Positions 1 through 7,810 of a stretch of 19,181 nucleotides of DNA are shown here, one piece after another. The notes beneath the pieces were generated by a model. That model searched no databases. It worked only from the letters and a program-made list of their open reading frames with translations, and had not been told where the DNA came from. Position numbers and translations under genes: made by a program. How positions within the stretch are numbered: the first letter of the stretch is position 1; each line of letters opens with the position of its first letter. Origin of the DNA: Phycisphaerae bacterium (lineage in GTDB: Bacteria > Planctomycetota > Phycisphaerae > UBA1845 > UTPLA1); NCBI GenBank assembly GCA_016935885.1, contig JAFGQA010000147.1, positions 1 through 19,181 on the forward strand, in the 5' to 3' direction.

Positions 1-134
1 CCGCCCTGCAGCGGTCCAAAACCCGAATAGAAGGCTGAGCCCATTCCAACTTCGTCCTTGACTGGCCCGGCTTCATAGAAGGGGCGGAGGCGACAGGTGT
101 CACGGTGGTGACACTTCCGGCGCCCCTTCGGAGA
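1..134. other. Left edge, no confident gene
   Basis: I see no gene that I can support here. On the minus strand an ATG at 44-42 opens a 14-codon frame running off the window, with an AGGA-like sequence about 10 bases upstream of it. This could be the start of a divergently placed gene, but too little is visible to claim one. The right half is occupied by the hairpin at 78-129. Confidence 0.4.
78..129. repeat. Two-tier inverted repeat (hairpin) next to R1
   Basis: The outer arms GAAGGGGCG (78-86) and CGCCCCTTC (121-129) are perfectly complementary. They enclose inner arms GTGTCAC (97-103) and GTGACAC (108-114) around a 4-base loop. The right part, reading GTGACACTTCCGGCG, is also found near the left ends of both R2 copies (around 947 and 12699), so this hairpin is probably another member of the same dispersed repeat family. 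There is no T-run after it, so it is not a typical intrinsic terminator. Confidence 0.6.
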
Positions 135-240
135 TAGCAGCCCGTGGTAGAAGGGAAAACATCGCTTCGGAAACGCCGTTCCCGACCGTGAAAGCCACCG
201 GCTTTGGCGCCGGTGCCACAGTTCTGCCACGGGCTGCCAG
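135..240. repeat. R1 dispersed palindromic repeat, copy A
   Basis: This 106-bp element is nearly identical to 13232-13336, in the same orientation, with about ten substitutions and a 1-base length difference in the central loop. Its ends are inverted: GCAGCCCGTGG at 137-147 is answered by CCACGGGCTGC at 227-237. The middle holds a second hairpin, CACCGGC ... GCCGGTG, around 196-215. It has no room for a protein. It resembles a MITE or REP-type element rather than an insertion sequence. Confidence 0.75.
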
Positions 241-258
241 AGTGGACAGGTGGCCGAG

Positions 259-789
259 TCACCGGGGCGACAGCTTCCGGAGCCCCGCCGCCTGCCGTGT
301 CCGATTGACCGCATCCAGCACCTTCCCGTCACTCACCACGAAGCGGGACAACTGCGCCGTACCGACCTCCAACTTTGCCGCCGCCTCGCGAAGCCGGCCG
401 TTCCGTGCGGCCACGACGTCCAACACCACCGCCACGATCGCCGGGTAAACAGGATTGCGCTTGGACACCTCGATCCGCCCGGTCTTGGTGACGTATTGAC
501 CGAAGACGGCTGGGGATTCCCATGATGCGCCGATCGGTTCGCGGACGTTCAGCGCGATGGCCATCCGCAGACGCCGTATCGCCTTGGCCTTGTTGGCGTG
601 CTGTGATCGCTCCTCCTCGGCAACAGCGATCAGCCCGGTAGGCCGATGCCGCAGCCGCACCGCCGAACTCGTCTTGTTGGCGTGCTGTCCCCCCGGCCCA
701 CTGCTGCGAAACCTGTCCACGCTGCACTCGGCCAACAGGGCCGCGTCGTCCTGCGACAGCCAATCGTCCCGCTTACTCTGCTCGGCCAT
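259..789 (-). CDS. Peptide chain release factor-like protein (RF-1 domain, ArfB-like)
   Basis: This encodes a 176-residue protein with the class I release factor catalytic domain. The segment at residues 30-45 contains the universal GGQ motif (33-35) followed by [13 protein letters not shown], which closely matches the RF-1 domain. In RF1/RF2 and ArfB (YaeJ) this loop reaches the ribosomal peptidyl transferase centre and hydrolyses peptidyl-tRNA. No codon-recognition domains are present, so the protein belongs with the short release-factor-like or ribosome-rescue proteins. Residues 105-176 form an alpha-helical extension, including [19 protein letters not shown], which looks helix-turn-helix-like and differs from the basic tail of ArfB. 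The ATG at 789 is chosen because AAGGAG lies 9 bases upstream; an upstream GTG at 822 has no such site. Release activity is inferred from the motif only, and stop-codon-independent rescue is one option. Confidence 0.85.
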   Translation of the reverse strand: MAEQSKRDDWLSQDDAALLAECSVDRFRSSGPGGQHANKTSSAVRLRHRPTGLIAVAEEERSQHANKAKAIRRLRMAIALNVREPIGASWESPAVFGQYVTKTGRIEVSKRNPVYPAIVAVVLDVVAARNGRLREAAAKLEVGTAQLSRFVVSDGKVLDAVNRTRQAAGLRKLSPR

Positions 790-938
790 GGGTCCGCCGC
801 TCCTTCGATCGCTCGGGTACACCCGCGCCCCGCTCCGGCACTCTCACCGCTGACCCGCTACACGGCAGAGGCGTTGAGCAACGATACGCAACGGATTGTG
901 GTGGAGCAAGAAGCGGCAGGCGCCAGCCAGGCAATCCC
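790..938. other. Intergenic upstream of the release-factor-like gene
   Basis: This stretch is non-coding as far as I can see. It carries the ribosome binding site of the minus-strand release-factor-like gene (AAGGAG on the minus strand, 805-800), and its promoter should lie here. I could not pick out convincing -35 and -10 boxes. R2 copy A follows immediately. Confidence 0.4.
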
Positions 939-1095
939 GGGTCCGTGACACACTTCCGGCGGCATTCGATTCTCGGTGCCACGGGCGGCTTGCCCGCGCG
1001 TGCGGTCTCTCCGGTGGGCGTACGCGGCCATCCGCACTGGCAGACAAGCTGCCAGTGGCACCCGCCTAGACTATTACGGACCCCCACGGGCCCCG
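939..1095. repeat. R2 dispersed repeat, copy A
   Basis: About 155 bp align with 12691-12845 in the same orientation, with scattered differences over the whole length. It contains a clean hairpin, CACTGGCAG (1035-1043) and CTGCCAGTG (1049-1057) with loop ACAAG. Upstream of that is an imperfect one starting at CACGGGCGG (980-988). The two copies bracket the whole 1248-12576 gene block. Open reading frames across it are by-products of the GC-rich palindromes. Confidence 0.75.
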
Positions 1096-1247
1096 TCCAC
1101 GGGCAATCCCCGGCCAAACACACAACGCCTACAACTATGTTAAGATTGGCGATGCGGCCCCAGGCGCGGCCGTGTGCGCGTACCACCCAAGAAGGGCTTG
1201 CCGCCTGACAAGCCAGACAAAGAACGCTGGAGCGCATCAACGGAGAT
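1096..1247. other. Leader upstream of the sensor kinase gene
   Basis: This 150-base non-coding stretch must carry the promoter of the kinase-activator pair. A small inverted repeat, GGCTTG (1195-1200) and CAAGCC (1209-1214), lies 34 bases before the start codon. I see no sigma54 consensus here, unlike upstream of 4794. That is consistent with the regulators being expressed at a basal level from a different type of promoter. Confidence 0.35.
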
Positions 1248-3104
1248 ATGCCAACCTTTCGGAAAGTTCCGTCCCGCCTGACTGCCAGGATTGTCTTGGC
1301 ATCGAGCATACTGCTGCTGGCTCGCGTACCAGACCTTAACGCCTTGCAGGACCCCAAGGCAGTCCGAATCGGGGTTCTGGCCAATCGCGGCAGCGAACGG
1401 TGCCTGGAACAATGGGGGGCTACCGCCGAGTACCTGACGATGAGAATCCCTGGTTACTCCTTTGAAATCCGGCCGCTTGGTCATGATGAGGTCGGCCGGG
1501 CGGTTGAGCGGGGAGAGATAGCCTTCATCCTGGCAAACCCGTCTTTCTATGTCGGGCTGGAGCGGTTCTACGGTGTGAGCAGGATCGTGACATTGAAGAA
1601 TCTGCACCTCGGAAAACCCTGCACGGTCTACGCCGGCACGATCTTCTGCAGGTCCGATCGCAATGACATCCACGACCTAGCCGACCTCGTCGGCAGGACG
1701 TTTATGGCCGTCGACGAGAGGTCGTTCGGCGGATGGGAGATGGCATGGCGGGAATTGGCGGAGCATGGGATCGATCCCTACCATGACTTCGGCGATTTGT
1801 GGTTCGGAGGCACGCATGATGCGGTCGTGTACGCCGTACGGGACGGCAAGGTCGATGCCGGCACCGTGCGAAGCGATACGCTTGAGCGAATGGCAATGGA
1901 AGGAAAGATCCGCCTGGAGGAATTCCGCGTTATCAACGAACGTCACGGAGAGGAATCTGATCTGCCTTTTGTGCATTCGACGCGCACCTATCCGGAGTGG
2001 CCGCTCGCCAAGGCCCGGCACACCTCGGAGGGACTGGCACAAGAGGTCGCCCTTGCGCTGATGCAGATGTCACCTGAAGCGCCGGCGGCAAAGAAGGCCA
2101 GATGCGCCGGCTGGGTGATCCCTCACAACTATCAGCCGGTTCACGAGTGCCTGGAGGAGCTCCACATCGGCCCCTATGCGGATTACGGAAGGATGACGTT
2201 GGGAGGCGTTGTCCATAGGTATTGGCCTTGGCTCGTGGGCACTGCCGTGTTCTTGGTTCTTGCCGGCCTCGTCTCCGTACACGTGACGCGGCTCAACCGA
2301 CGGCTGCGGCGGGCGTTATCGGCGCAGCGAAGGGAGCTATCCGATCGCTTGCGGGCAGAGGAGGCGTTGCGGCATAGCGAACAACTGCGGGCGGGTGTCG
2401 AGAAATTGGCATCGGTTGGGCGACTCGCCGCCGGCGCTGCCCACGAGATCAACAACCCGCTCACCGGCGTGTTGACCTTTGCCCACCTGCTCCGGGCAAA
2501 AGAACATATGGATGAGCAGGACAAACGAGACCTGGACGTGATCATCAACGAGACGAGTCGTGTGAGCGACATCGTTCACAGCCTGCTGGACTTTGCCCGC
2601 GAAAGGCCGTTGACGAAAGAGCCGCTGGACGTCAACGGTGTGATCCGTCGAACCATGCGGCTTCTGCGCAACCAGAAGCAACTCGAACAGGTTTCGATTG
2701 AAGAGGATCTCGAGGAGAATCTGCCCAGCGTGAACGTGGACAGGAACCAACTCGAGCAGGTATTGCTCAATCTGTCGCTGAACGCTTGTGAGGCCATGCC
2801 CGACGGCGGAACACTCACGATCAGCACGTTGGCACAGGATGGCGAGGTTCTCGTGAGAGTGGACGACACTGGCTGCGGGATCGCAGACGAGCATCTGGAC
2901 CGGATCTTCGATCCGTTCTTCACCACCAAATCCATCGACAAGGCTACCGGCCTGGGGCTGAGCGTAAGCTATGGCATTGTCCAGCAACACGGCGGTTCCC
3001 TGGAGGTAGACAGCGAGGAGGGCAAGGGAGCGACGTTTACGATTGCCCTGCCCTCCATTCAGGACGAACAGCCGGAGGGCCGCGACGAACGGGTGGACGA
3101 ATGA
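1248..3104 (+). CDS. Sensor histidine kinase with periplasmic PhnD-type binding domain (TtrS-like)
   Basis: The protein has 618 residues. A hydrophobic N-terminal segment (about 12-30) is followed by a periplasmic domain of the phosphonate-binding PhnD family (about 38-310; typical pieces are RIGVLANRGSERC, FILANPSFYV, DERSFGGWEMAWREL and DGKVDAGTVRSD). Then come a transmembrane helix (about 327-346), a coiled stretch (350-385), a HisKA dimerisation domain with H399 in the AHEINNPL box, and an HATPase_c domain (N box near 500-514, DDTGCGI at 539-545, FDPFFTTK 554-561, GLGLS 568-572). This architecture is that of TtrS, the tetrathionate sensor, and of related oxyanion sensors; here the ligand is unknown. 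The periplasmic part has five cysteines (52, 125, 134, 286, 301), some of which could form disulfides. The ATG at 1248 gives a suitable signal/anchor segment, although GGAG lies only 2 bases upstream. The gene overlaps the next by 4 bp (ATGA). Confidence 0.92.
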   Translation: MPTFRKVPSRLTARIVLASSILLLARVPDLNALQDPKAVRIGVLANRGSERCLEQWGATAEYLTMRIPGYSFEIRPLGHDEVGRAVERGEIAFILANPSFYVGLERFYGVSRIVTLKNLHLGKPCTVYAGTIFCRSDRNDIHDLADLVGRTFMAVDERSFGGWEMAWRELAEHGIDPYHDFGDLWFGGTHDAVVYAVRDGKVDAGTVRSDTLERMAMEGKIRLEEFRVINERHGEESDLPFVHSTRTYPEWPLAKARHTSEGLAQEVALALMQMSPEAPAAKKARCAGWVIPHNYQPVHECLEELHIGPYADYGRMTLGGVVHRYWPWLVGTAVFLVLAGLVSVHVTRLNRRLRRALSAQRRELSDRLRAEEALRHSEQLRAGVEKLASVGRLAAGAAHEINNPLTGVLTFAHLLRAKEHMDEQDKRDLDVIINETSRVSDIVHSLLDFARERPLTKEPLDVNGVIRRTMRLLRNQKQLEQVSIEEDLEENLPSVNVDRNQLEQVLLNLSLNACEAMPDGGTLTISTLAQDGEVLVRVDDTGCGIADEHLDRIFDPFFTTKSIDKATGLGLSVSYGIVQQHGGSLEVDSEEGKGATFTIALPSIQDEQPEGRDERVDE

Positions 3105-4540
3105 GTGTCTCCAAGCCGGAACAAGCGGGTTCTGCCAAACCACAAAGGATCCTGGTCATTGACGACGAGGCGGTCATCGGCTTGAGCTTCAAGCGTTCCC
3201 TCTGCCCCGAGGGGCACGAGGTCGTGGCCCACGAAGATCCGCAGGCGGGGCTTCAAGCGGCCTTGTCGGGTGATTTCGATGTGATCTTCCTGGATCTGAT
3301 GATGCCAGGCATGGACGGCCTCGAGATACTCAAACGCGTCAAGGCGACGGGCGTGTCCTCCGAGGTCGTCATCATCACCGGGCACTCAACGGTCGAGTCG
3401 GCCGTGGAGGCCATGAAGGAAGGCGCCGCAGACTATCTGAGCAAGCCGTTCTCGCCCAGCGAACTGAAGATGGTCATACAGAAGGTGTGGGAACGATCCG
3501 CCCTGATTCGGGAGAACGCCTCCCTGCGACGGGAACTGGAGGTCGACCAGGGATTCGAGGGCATTATCGGCCAGAGCCGGCCCATGGAGCGCGTGTTCTC
3601 ATTGATCCGGCGTGTGGCGCCCACCGAGGGTACCGTTCTCGTCACCGGCGAGAGCGGCACTGGAAAGGAATTGGTCGTCCGCGCCATCCACCGGCTGAGC
3701 CACCGCAGAGATCAGCCTCTGCTCGCCTGTGATTGCAGCGCGTTGGCTTCCACATTGCTCGAGAGTGAACTGTTCGGCCACGTCAAGGGGTCGTTCTCCG
3801 GCGCGATCGCAACCAAGCAAGGTCTGTTTGAAGCGGCGCACAAGGGAAGCCTGTTCCTGGATGAGGTCGCCAACATCGGCCTGGAAACGCAGGGCAAACT
3901 GTTGAGGGTCCTGGAGACCAAACGTGTGAGGAAGGTGGGGGACACCGCCGAGCGCGACGTGGACATTCGTCTCATCTCCGCCACGAACCGGGACCTGGCG
4001 GAAATGGTGGCCGAGGGCACGTTTCGCGAGGACCTCTACTACCGCCTTAACGTCGTGCCGATCTACCTCCCGCCGCTCTGCGAGCGGCACGGCGACGTGC
4101 CAATCCTTGCCATGGCCTTCCTGGAGCGATCCTGCAAGAAGAACAAGGTGAAGATGAAAGGTTTCGCCCCGGAAGCGATGTCAAGGATGGAAAGCCACCG
4201 CTGGCCGGGTAACGTCCGCGAGCTGCGGAATATCGCGGAGCGAATGGCCATTCTGTGCGACTCCGATTGCATCGAGCCCAGGCATCTGCCTCAGGAGATC
4301 CGCCAGGCCCCGGTGCACACCACCGTCACGGAGCTTCCTCAAAGCTGGGAGGAGTTCAGGAGACTCAAGCAACAGGTGCGTGATGCGGCCGGGCAGGAGC
4401 TGGAGCGCCGTTTCTTGACCGAGGCGCTGCAACGCTCCGGCGGCAACGTCACCAAGGCCGCAGAGGACGTGGGCATGCAGCGCACGAACTTCCACGGGCT
4501 GATGCGGAAATACGGTCTGACCTCGGACAACGCTTCGTAA
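3101..4540 (+). CDS. NtrC-family sigma54-dependent response regulator
   Basis: This 479-residue protein has three domains. The REC domain (about 15-130) has acidic D21/D22, phospho-acceptor D65 and K115. The AAA+ sigma54-activation domain (about 153-395) has Walker A GESGTGKE (183-190) and Walker B LFLDEV (251-256). The C-terminal Fis-type helix-turn-helix (about 446-474) contains GGNVTKAAEDVGMQRTNF. The sigma54-contacting loop reads GSFSGA (230-235) instead of GAFTGA; the key Phe is kept but Thr is replaced by Ser. The start overlaps the kinase stop, so the pair is translationally coupled and the kinase is its evident partner. A sigma54 promoter lies about 190 bases after its stop codon, so it most likely activates transcription of the 4794-12576 genes by binding the palindromes in between. 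Function is well supported; the target is inferred from position. Confidence 0.95.
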   Translation: MSVSKPEQAGSAKPQRILVIDDEAVIGLSFKRSLCPEGHEVVAHEDPQAGLQAALSGDFDVIFLDLMMPGMDGLEILKRVKATGVSSEVVIITGHSTVESAVEAMKEGAADYLSKPFSPSELKMVIQKVWERSALIRENASLRRELEVDQGFEGIIGQSRPMERVFSLIRRVAPTEGTVLVTGESGTGKELVVRAIHRLSHRRDQPLLACDCSALASTLLESELFGHVKGSFSGAIATKQGLFEAAHKGSLFLDEVANIGLETQGKLLRVLETKRVRKVGDTAERDVDIRLISATNRDLAEMVAEGTFREDLYYRLNVVPIYLPPLCERHGDVPILAMAFLERSCKKNKVKMKGFAPEAMSRMESHRWPGNVRELRNIAERMAILCDSDCIEPRHLPQEIRQAPVHTTVTELPQSWEEFRRLKQQVRDAAGQELERRFLTEALQRSGGNVTKAAEDVGMQRTNFHGLMRKYGLTSDNAS

Positions 4541-4625
4541 CGACCAGTTCCTCAATCTCCGGCAACTGGCGGAACCGGCGCCGTCTTGGCTCCTCCTGCA
4601 AACCGCCCTGGCAATCCCGATACAC

Positions 4626-4644
4626 TGTATAGCCGCTCTATACA
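4626..4644. promoter_or_regulatory. Candidate activator binding site (perfect inverted repeat)
   Basis: TGTATAG (4626-4632) and CTATACA (4638-4644) are perfect inverted arms separated by 5 bases. Its centre lies about 120 bases upstream of the expected start of transcription from the sigma54 promoter at 4731-4746, the usual distance for an NtrC-type enhancer site. The NtrC-family regulator gene lies immediately upstream. It is AT-rich against a GC-rich background. Assignment as its operator is inference. Confidence 0.55.
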
Positions 4645-4662
4645 CCGCAACTGCCTTGCCAC

Positions 4663-4678
4663 CTGGGTCGCGACCCAG
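4663..4678. promoter_or_regulatory. Second palindrome in the sigma54 control region
   Basis: CTGGGTCGCGACCCAG is a perfect 16-bp palindrome with no spacer, centred about 87 bases upstream of the predicted transcription start. It could be an additional regulator site or a chance GC-rich palindrome. It does not resemble the TGTATAG site. Confidence 0.35.
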
Positions 4679-4730
4679 ATAAGGGCCCTACGCGGCCTTC
4701 CGCCGATTCTGTATCCCGGCCTTCTCCATA

Positions 4731-4746
4731 TGGCACGAGTATTGCT
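4731..4746 (+). promoter_or_regulatory. Sigma54 (-24/-12) promoter
   Basis: TGGCAC (4731-4736), a 5-base spacer and TTGCT (4742-4746) match the sigma54 consensus TGGCAC-N5-TTGCW without mismatch. Transcription should begin near 4757-4759, leaving a leader of about 36 bases before the start codon at 4794. It lies downstream of a gene for a sigma54 activator and upstream of the REC-GcvH, AcfC-DsrE and electron-transfer genes, none of which has an obvious promoter of its own. Confidence 0.85.
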
Positions 4747-4793
4747 CCGTCGTACTGGCGAGAACCACAGGCGATTACCACAGGGCATAAGCC

Positions 4794-6386
4794 ATGTCCA
4801 ACACACCAGAATTACTTGTTGTGGATGACGAGGAGGTAATCTGTGGGGCCTGTCACCGCATCTTCTCGGCTCAGGGCTTCCATGTTGAGTCGAGTAGCGA
4901 TGCCGTGGACGGACTTGGCCTGGCCATAGAGAAGGAGTACGCAGCCATTCTGCTCGACATCAAGATGCCGGTGCTGGATGGGATCCAGTTCCTCCAGCGG
5001 CTGCGAAAGAGGAAACCTGATGTTCCCGTGATTCTCATCACAGGTTATCCATCCGTGCAGAGCGTGGCGGCGGCGATGCGCCTGGGTGCCGTAGACTATG
5101 TTACCAAGCCGTTCACGCCTGAGGAAATCACGCAGGCTGTCCAGAGACTGATGCGGCCCCGCCCCGCAAAGAGAGAGGGCGAATTGCGCTCCGCACCGAC
5201 GGAAGCTGAGCCGTGGACGCCTCGGGCGCAGGAGTTCCGTTTTTGGGGCCAGTCGTGGCTTCAACTGGGTAAAGACGGGTCCGTGCGGGTCGGCGCCGTG
5301 CCAGCGCGTTCGCAGGGCGGAACCGTCGAGGCCGTTCATCTTCCAAGTATCTTTGAATCGATTTACCAAGGGTTGCCCTTGGCCAGCCTCACGGTTGCCG
5401 ACAAGCCACAGCTCATCATGCCGTCGGCCGTTTCCGGCGTGGTCGTCGCGGTCAATGAGCTGTTGACCGAGGATCCTTCTGCGCTATGGGACGATCCGTG
5501 CGGGAACGGATGGATCGCCTGTCTACGTCCCACCAGGCTCGAAGAGGACGTCAGAGGCTGCAACGTGCGCCGCGTGATTCTGGTCAATGCCCACGAAGCC
5601 TCCGGCGATGAGCAGTCCAAACATCTGACGCGCCTTGGTTGCCAGGTGCGTATCGTGAGAGAGTGGGACGAGTTGGCCCCTCTCCTGCACGACCCCAGTT
5701 GTCATGTCGTGATGATCGACGCTGCTTCGTTTGCGGAGCGTGGCCCGGACCTTGTGCAGCGAATCAACGCTGACGCCGCTTCCGTGAGAATCGTCGTGGT
5801 TGCCTCACCTGGATCACGATGGGAAGCACCCTATCGAAGACACAAGATCCTCTACTACGCGGTGGAACCATTCCGCGACAATGAGATTATTGACATCCTC
5901 GAAGCTGCATTCCGTCCCCCGCGAAGTCCTCCTCCGCAAGTGGAGCGTCGCACGGCGCTATCAGAGTCCATGAGCGGCATCTGGTTCACGAACCGCAACG
6001 GCAAGAGCGTACGCCTGGTTGCCTCCACCGGCCTGCTGCGACGAGATCAGGGGCTCGGCTGGCACCTGGTCAACAAACTGGCTGACCACCATTACCCAAT
6101 TGAAACGACCTTGGGTAACGCGGCCCTGACCCCAAGTGCCTTACACGACGCGGCAAGCACCTGTGACCGTCTACTGGTCCTCCAAGCGAAGGACACAGGT
6201 CGTCTCCCTGGCAGCCTGGCTCGTGACACCAAGGGGGAGTTTCTCCCGGTGGAGCGCGACAATGTCGGTAAGGTGACGGCCTTGGTCGTTCAACCCGCTC
6301 CGCCAGGTTGTCATCCCCTGGAGTTTGATGCCATGACGATTGCGGCGCTCGCTGAACACCTCGTGCAGGAGATGCTGTTGTGCTAA
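4794..6386 (+). CDS. Response regulator with internal GcvH/lipoyl-like domain (REC-GcvH fusion)
   Basis: A 530-residue cytoplasmic protein with no DNA-binding domain. Residues 5-122 are a full REC domain (D11/D12, phospho-acceptor D55, K105). Residues 148-250 match the glycine cleavage H-protein fold: SWLQLGKDGSVRVGAVP, then PSAVSGVVVAVNELLTEDP and DDPCGNGWIACLRP, equivalent to APVSGEVVEVN and DPYGEGWL of GcvH. K204 falls at the lipoyl-lysine position when aligned from the VSG motif. Residues 257-373 look like a second receiver-type alpha/beta domain without the usual acidic pocket. Residues 394-500 (LLRRDQGLGWHLV ... CDRLLVLQAKDTGRLPGSL) faintly resemble the HybD/HycI hydrogenase maturation protease fold with metal ligands lost; this is weak. 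GcvH-like proteins (LbpA) carry sulfur in the sHdr pathway, so a sulfur role is conceivable. AGGG lies 8 bases before the ATG. It is the first gene after the sigma54 promoter. Confidence 0.8.
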   Translation: MSNTPELLVVDDEEVICGACHRIFSAQGFHVESSSDAVDGLGLAIEKEYAAILLDIKMPVLDGIQFLQRLRKRKPDVPVILITGYPSVQSVAAAMRLGAVDYVTKPFTPEEITQAVQRLMRPRPAKREGELRSAPTEAEPWTPRAQEFRFWGQSWLQLGKDGSVRVGAVPARSQGGTVEAVHLPSIFESIYQGLPLASLTVADKPQLIMPSAVSGVVVAVNELLTEDPSALWDDPCGNGWIACLRPTRLEEDVRGCNVRRVILVNAHEASGDEQSKHLTRLGCQVRIVREWDELAPLLHDPSCHVVMIDAASFAERGPDLVQRINADAASVRIVVVASPGSRWEAPYRRHKILYYAVEPFRDNEIIDILEAAFRPPRSPPPQVERRTALSESMSGIWFTNRNGKSVRLVASTGLLRRDQGLGWHLVNKLADHHYPIETTLGNAALTPSALHDAASTCDRLLVLQAKDTGRLPGSLARDTKGEFLPVERDNVGKVTALVVQPAPPGCHPLEFDAMTIAALAEHLVQEMLLC

Positions 6387-6526
6387 GTTCTGACAATCCC
6401 GAATCGTACGACATTGTACCACGGCTATGTGCTCTGCGCGCCTCGCCCACGGCACGGCATACCCCCGCAGAACCAGCTGACGCCAGTTTGAATACGGAGT
6501 CAAAGCAAGGCACGGGAAGAACAATA
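6387..6526 (+). other. Gap between REC-GcvH gene and first AcfC-DsrE gene
   Basis: This 140-base gap is open in the frame of the next gene back to a GTG at 6380, which overlaps the previous stop. The residues it would add have no resemblance to the paralogue and would bury the signal peptide, so I treat the gap as untranslated. I see no sigma54 consensus or clear terminator in it. Confidence 0.4.
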
Positions 6527-7738
6527 ATGATGTATGCACGTTTTTCTCATATACGATGCTGGCTCGTGGTTCCCTTGTTGGCAGCCGTTGTGTTGTGGGC
6601 CTCCGAAGTACTCGCGAAGGACGTTCTGCATGTCTACGGCGCCGAAGGACCCTATCCCGCAATGAGAGAGGCAGCGGAGGTCTTCGCCGACCACCATGGG
6701 GTTCAATTGGAGATCGTCGCAAACGCACCTGACAAATGGATCGATAAGGCCAAGACCGACGCGCATCTGGTTTATAGTGGCGCGGAGTATATGATGGTCG
6801 ATTTCATCCGCGAGCTGGACGGTCTTGTCGACGAGGCTTCCGTAACTCCCCTTTATTGGCGCCCATCAGCCATCCTCGTCCGACCCGGCAATCCAAAGCA
6901 GATTCACGATTTTCCAGACCTCCTGCGGCCCGGTGTCAAGGTGATGGTCGTCAACGGGTCCGGACAGACCGGCCTTTGGGAAGACATGGCCGGCAAACAG
7001 GGTAACTTCCGTACCGTCAGGGCCCTGCGCAACAACATTGCACTGTTTGCCCCTAGCAGTACAGATGCCCGCAGATTGTGGCTCGCGCAGAAGGACATCG
7101 ACGCCTGGCTCACGTGGAACATCTGGTACAAGGCGGATTCCCGGAACTCTGATTTGGTGTCCGTCAGCCAGGACTACGTCATTTATCGCCAGTGCAGCAT
7201 CGCCTTGACCCGACTCGGCCAGGCCGAGCCCATGGCGGGACAGTTCATCCAATTCCTTACGTCGCCCGAGGCCGCCAGCATCTTCGCAAAGTGGGGTTGG
7301 ATCACGACGTCAACCGATTTGATTCCCCGCGCGGCGCGCAGCGTGATCCGCATCGTCTATGACGCCCAGGACAATGATTGGGACCGCCACGTTGGCAAGG
7401 CTTTGGCGCGCGTCCAGGACATCGTAAACGACTACAACTCCATGGGCATCCCCCGCAGTGAGGTGAATATCAGCATCATCTTTCACGGTGGGGCCGCCTA
7501 TTGGATGCTCAAGGATGCGCCCTATGCCGCGTTTATTGGGAGAGAATCAGAGAATCCTAATGAATCCGTGATCCACGAGCTCGCCGAATGGGGCGTCAGC
7601 ATAGAACTCTGCGCCCAAGCCATGAAACAGCACGGGTGGAAACATTCGGACATACTGCCCGAGGTGAAAATCGTGCTCGGCGTTTGCCCGCGACTCGTTG
7701 AACTGGAGCGCCAAGGCTATGTTTACGTAGGACCCTGA
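6527..7738 (+). CDS. Periplasmic AcfC-like binding protein fused to DsrE-like domain, copy 1
   Basis: The protein has 403 residues. Residues 1-30 are a signal peptide (hydrophobic 12-28, LA before KDVLH). Residues 31-262 match AcfC-like proteins of the ModA/sulfate-binding superfamily: DVLHVYGAEGP, VYSGAEYM, SVTPLYWRPSAILVRPGNP, VNGSGQTGLWEDMAG, DIDAWLTWNIW and YRQCSIALT. Residues 273-402 match the DsrE family: VNISIIFHGGAAYWMLKD, then ESVIHELAEWGVSIELC with C362 at the conserved cysteine, LPEVKIVLGV, and the final LVELERQGYVYV. AcfC binds small oxyanions and DsrE-type proteins carry persulfide sulfur on this cysteine, so the fusion may bind an oxyanion and act on or sense its sulfur. That role is inference. 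No ABC permease or ATPase is nearby, which argues for sensing or presentation over import. The ATG at 6527 follows GGGAAGA by 6 bases; the ATG at 6530 is equally possible. Confidence 0.85.
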   Translation: MMYARFSHIRCWLVVPLLAAVVLWASEVLAKDVLHVYGAEGPYPAMREAAEVFADHHGVQLEIVANAPDKWIDKAKTDAHLVYSGAEYMMVDFIRELDGLVDEASVTPLYWRPSAILVRPGNPKQIHDFPDLLRPGVKVMVVNGSGQTGLWEDMAGKQGNFRTVRALRNNIALFAPSSTDARRLWLAQKDIDAWLTWNIWYKADSRNSDLVSVSQDYVIYRQCSIALTRLGQAEPMAGQFIQFLTSPEAASIFAKWGWITTSTDLIPRAARSVIRIVYDAQDNDWDRHVGKALARVQDIVNDYNSMGIPRSEVNISIIFHGGAAYWMLKDAPYAAFIGRESENPNESVIHELAEWGVSIELCAQAMKQHGWKHSDILPEVKIVLGVCPRLVELERQGYVYVGP

Positions 7739-7810
7739 ACAGCTATTCTGGTACGACGAAACCGGTAATCCTCAGGCCAGCGGCCTAAGAAGACACAGGA
7801 GAACAGAATC

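Noticed and set aside
1..44. Start of a minus-strand gene reading out of the left edge
   Set aside because: Only 14 codons with a weak ribosome binding site are visible, which is not enough to call a gene.
773..1384. 203-codon minus-strand frame over R2 copy A and the kinase start
   Set aside because: It covers repeat sequence and the antisense of the kinase gene; the translation has no recognisable domain.
6380..6526. Earlier GTG start for the first AcfC-DsrE gene, overlapping the preceding stop
   Set aside because: It would place 49 unrelated residues ahead of a clear signal peptide, and the paralogue starts directly with its signal peptide.
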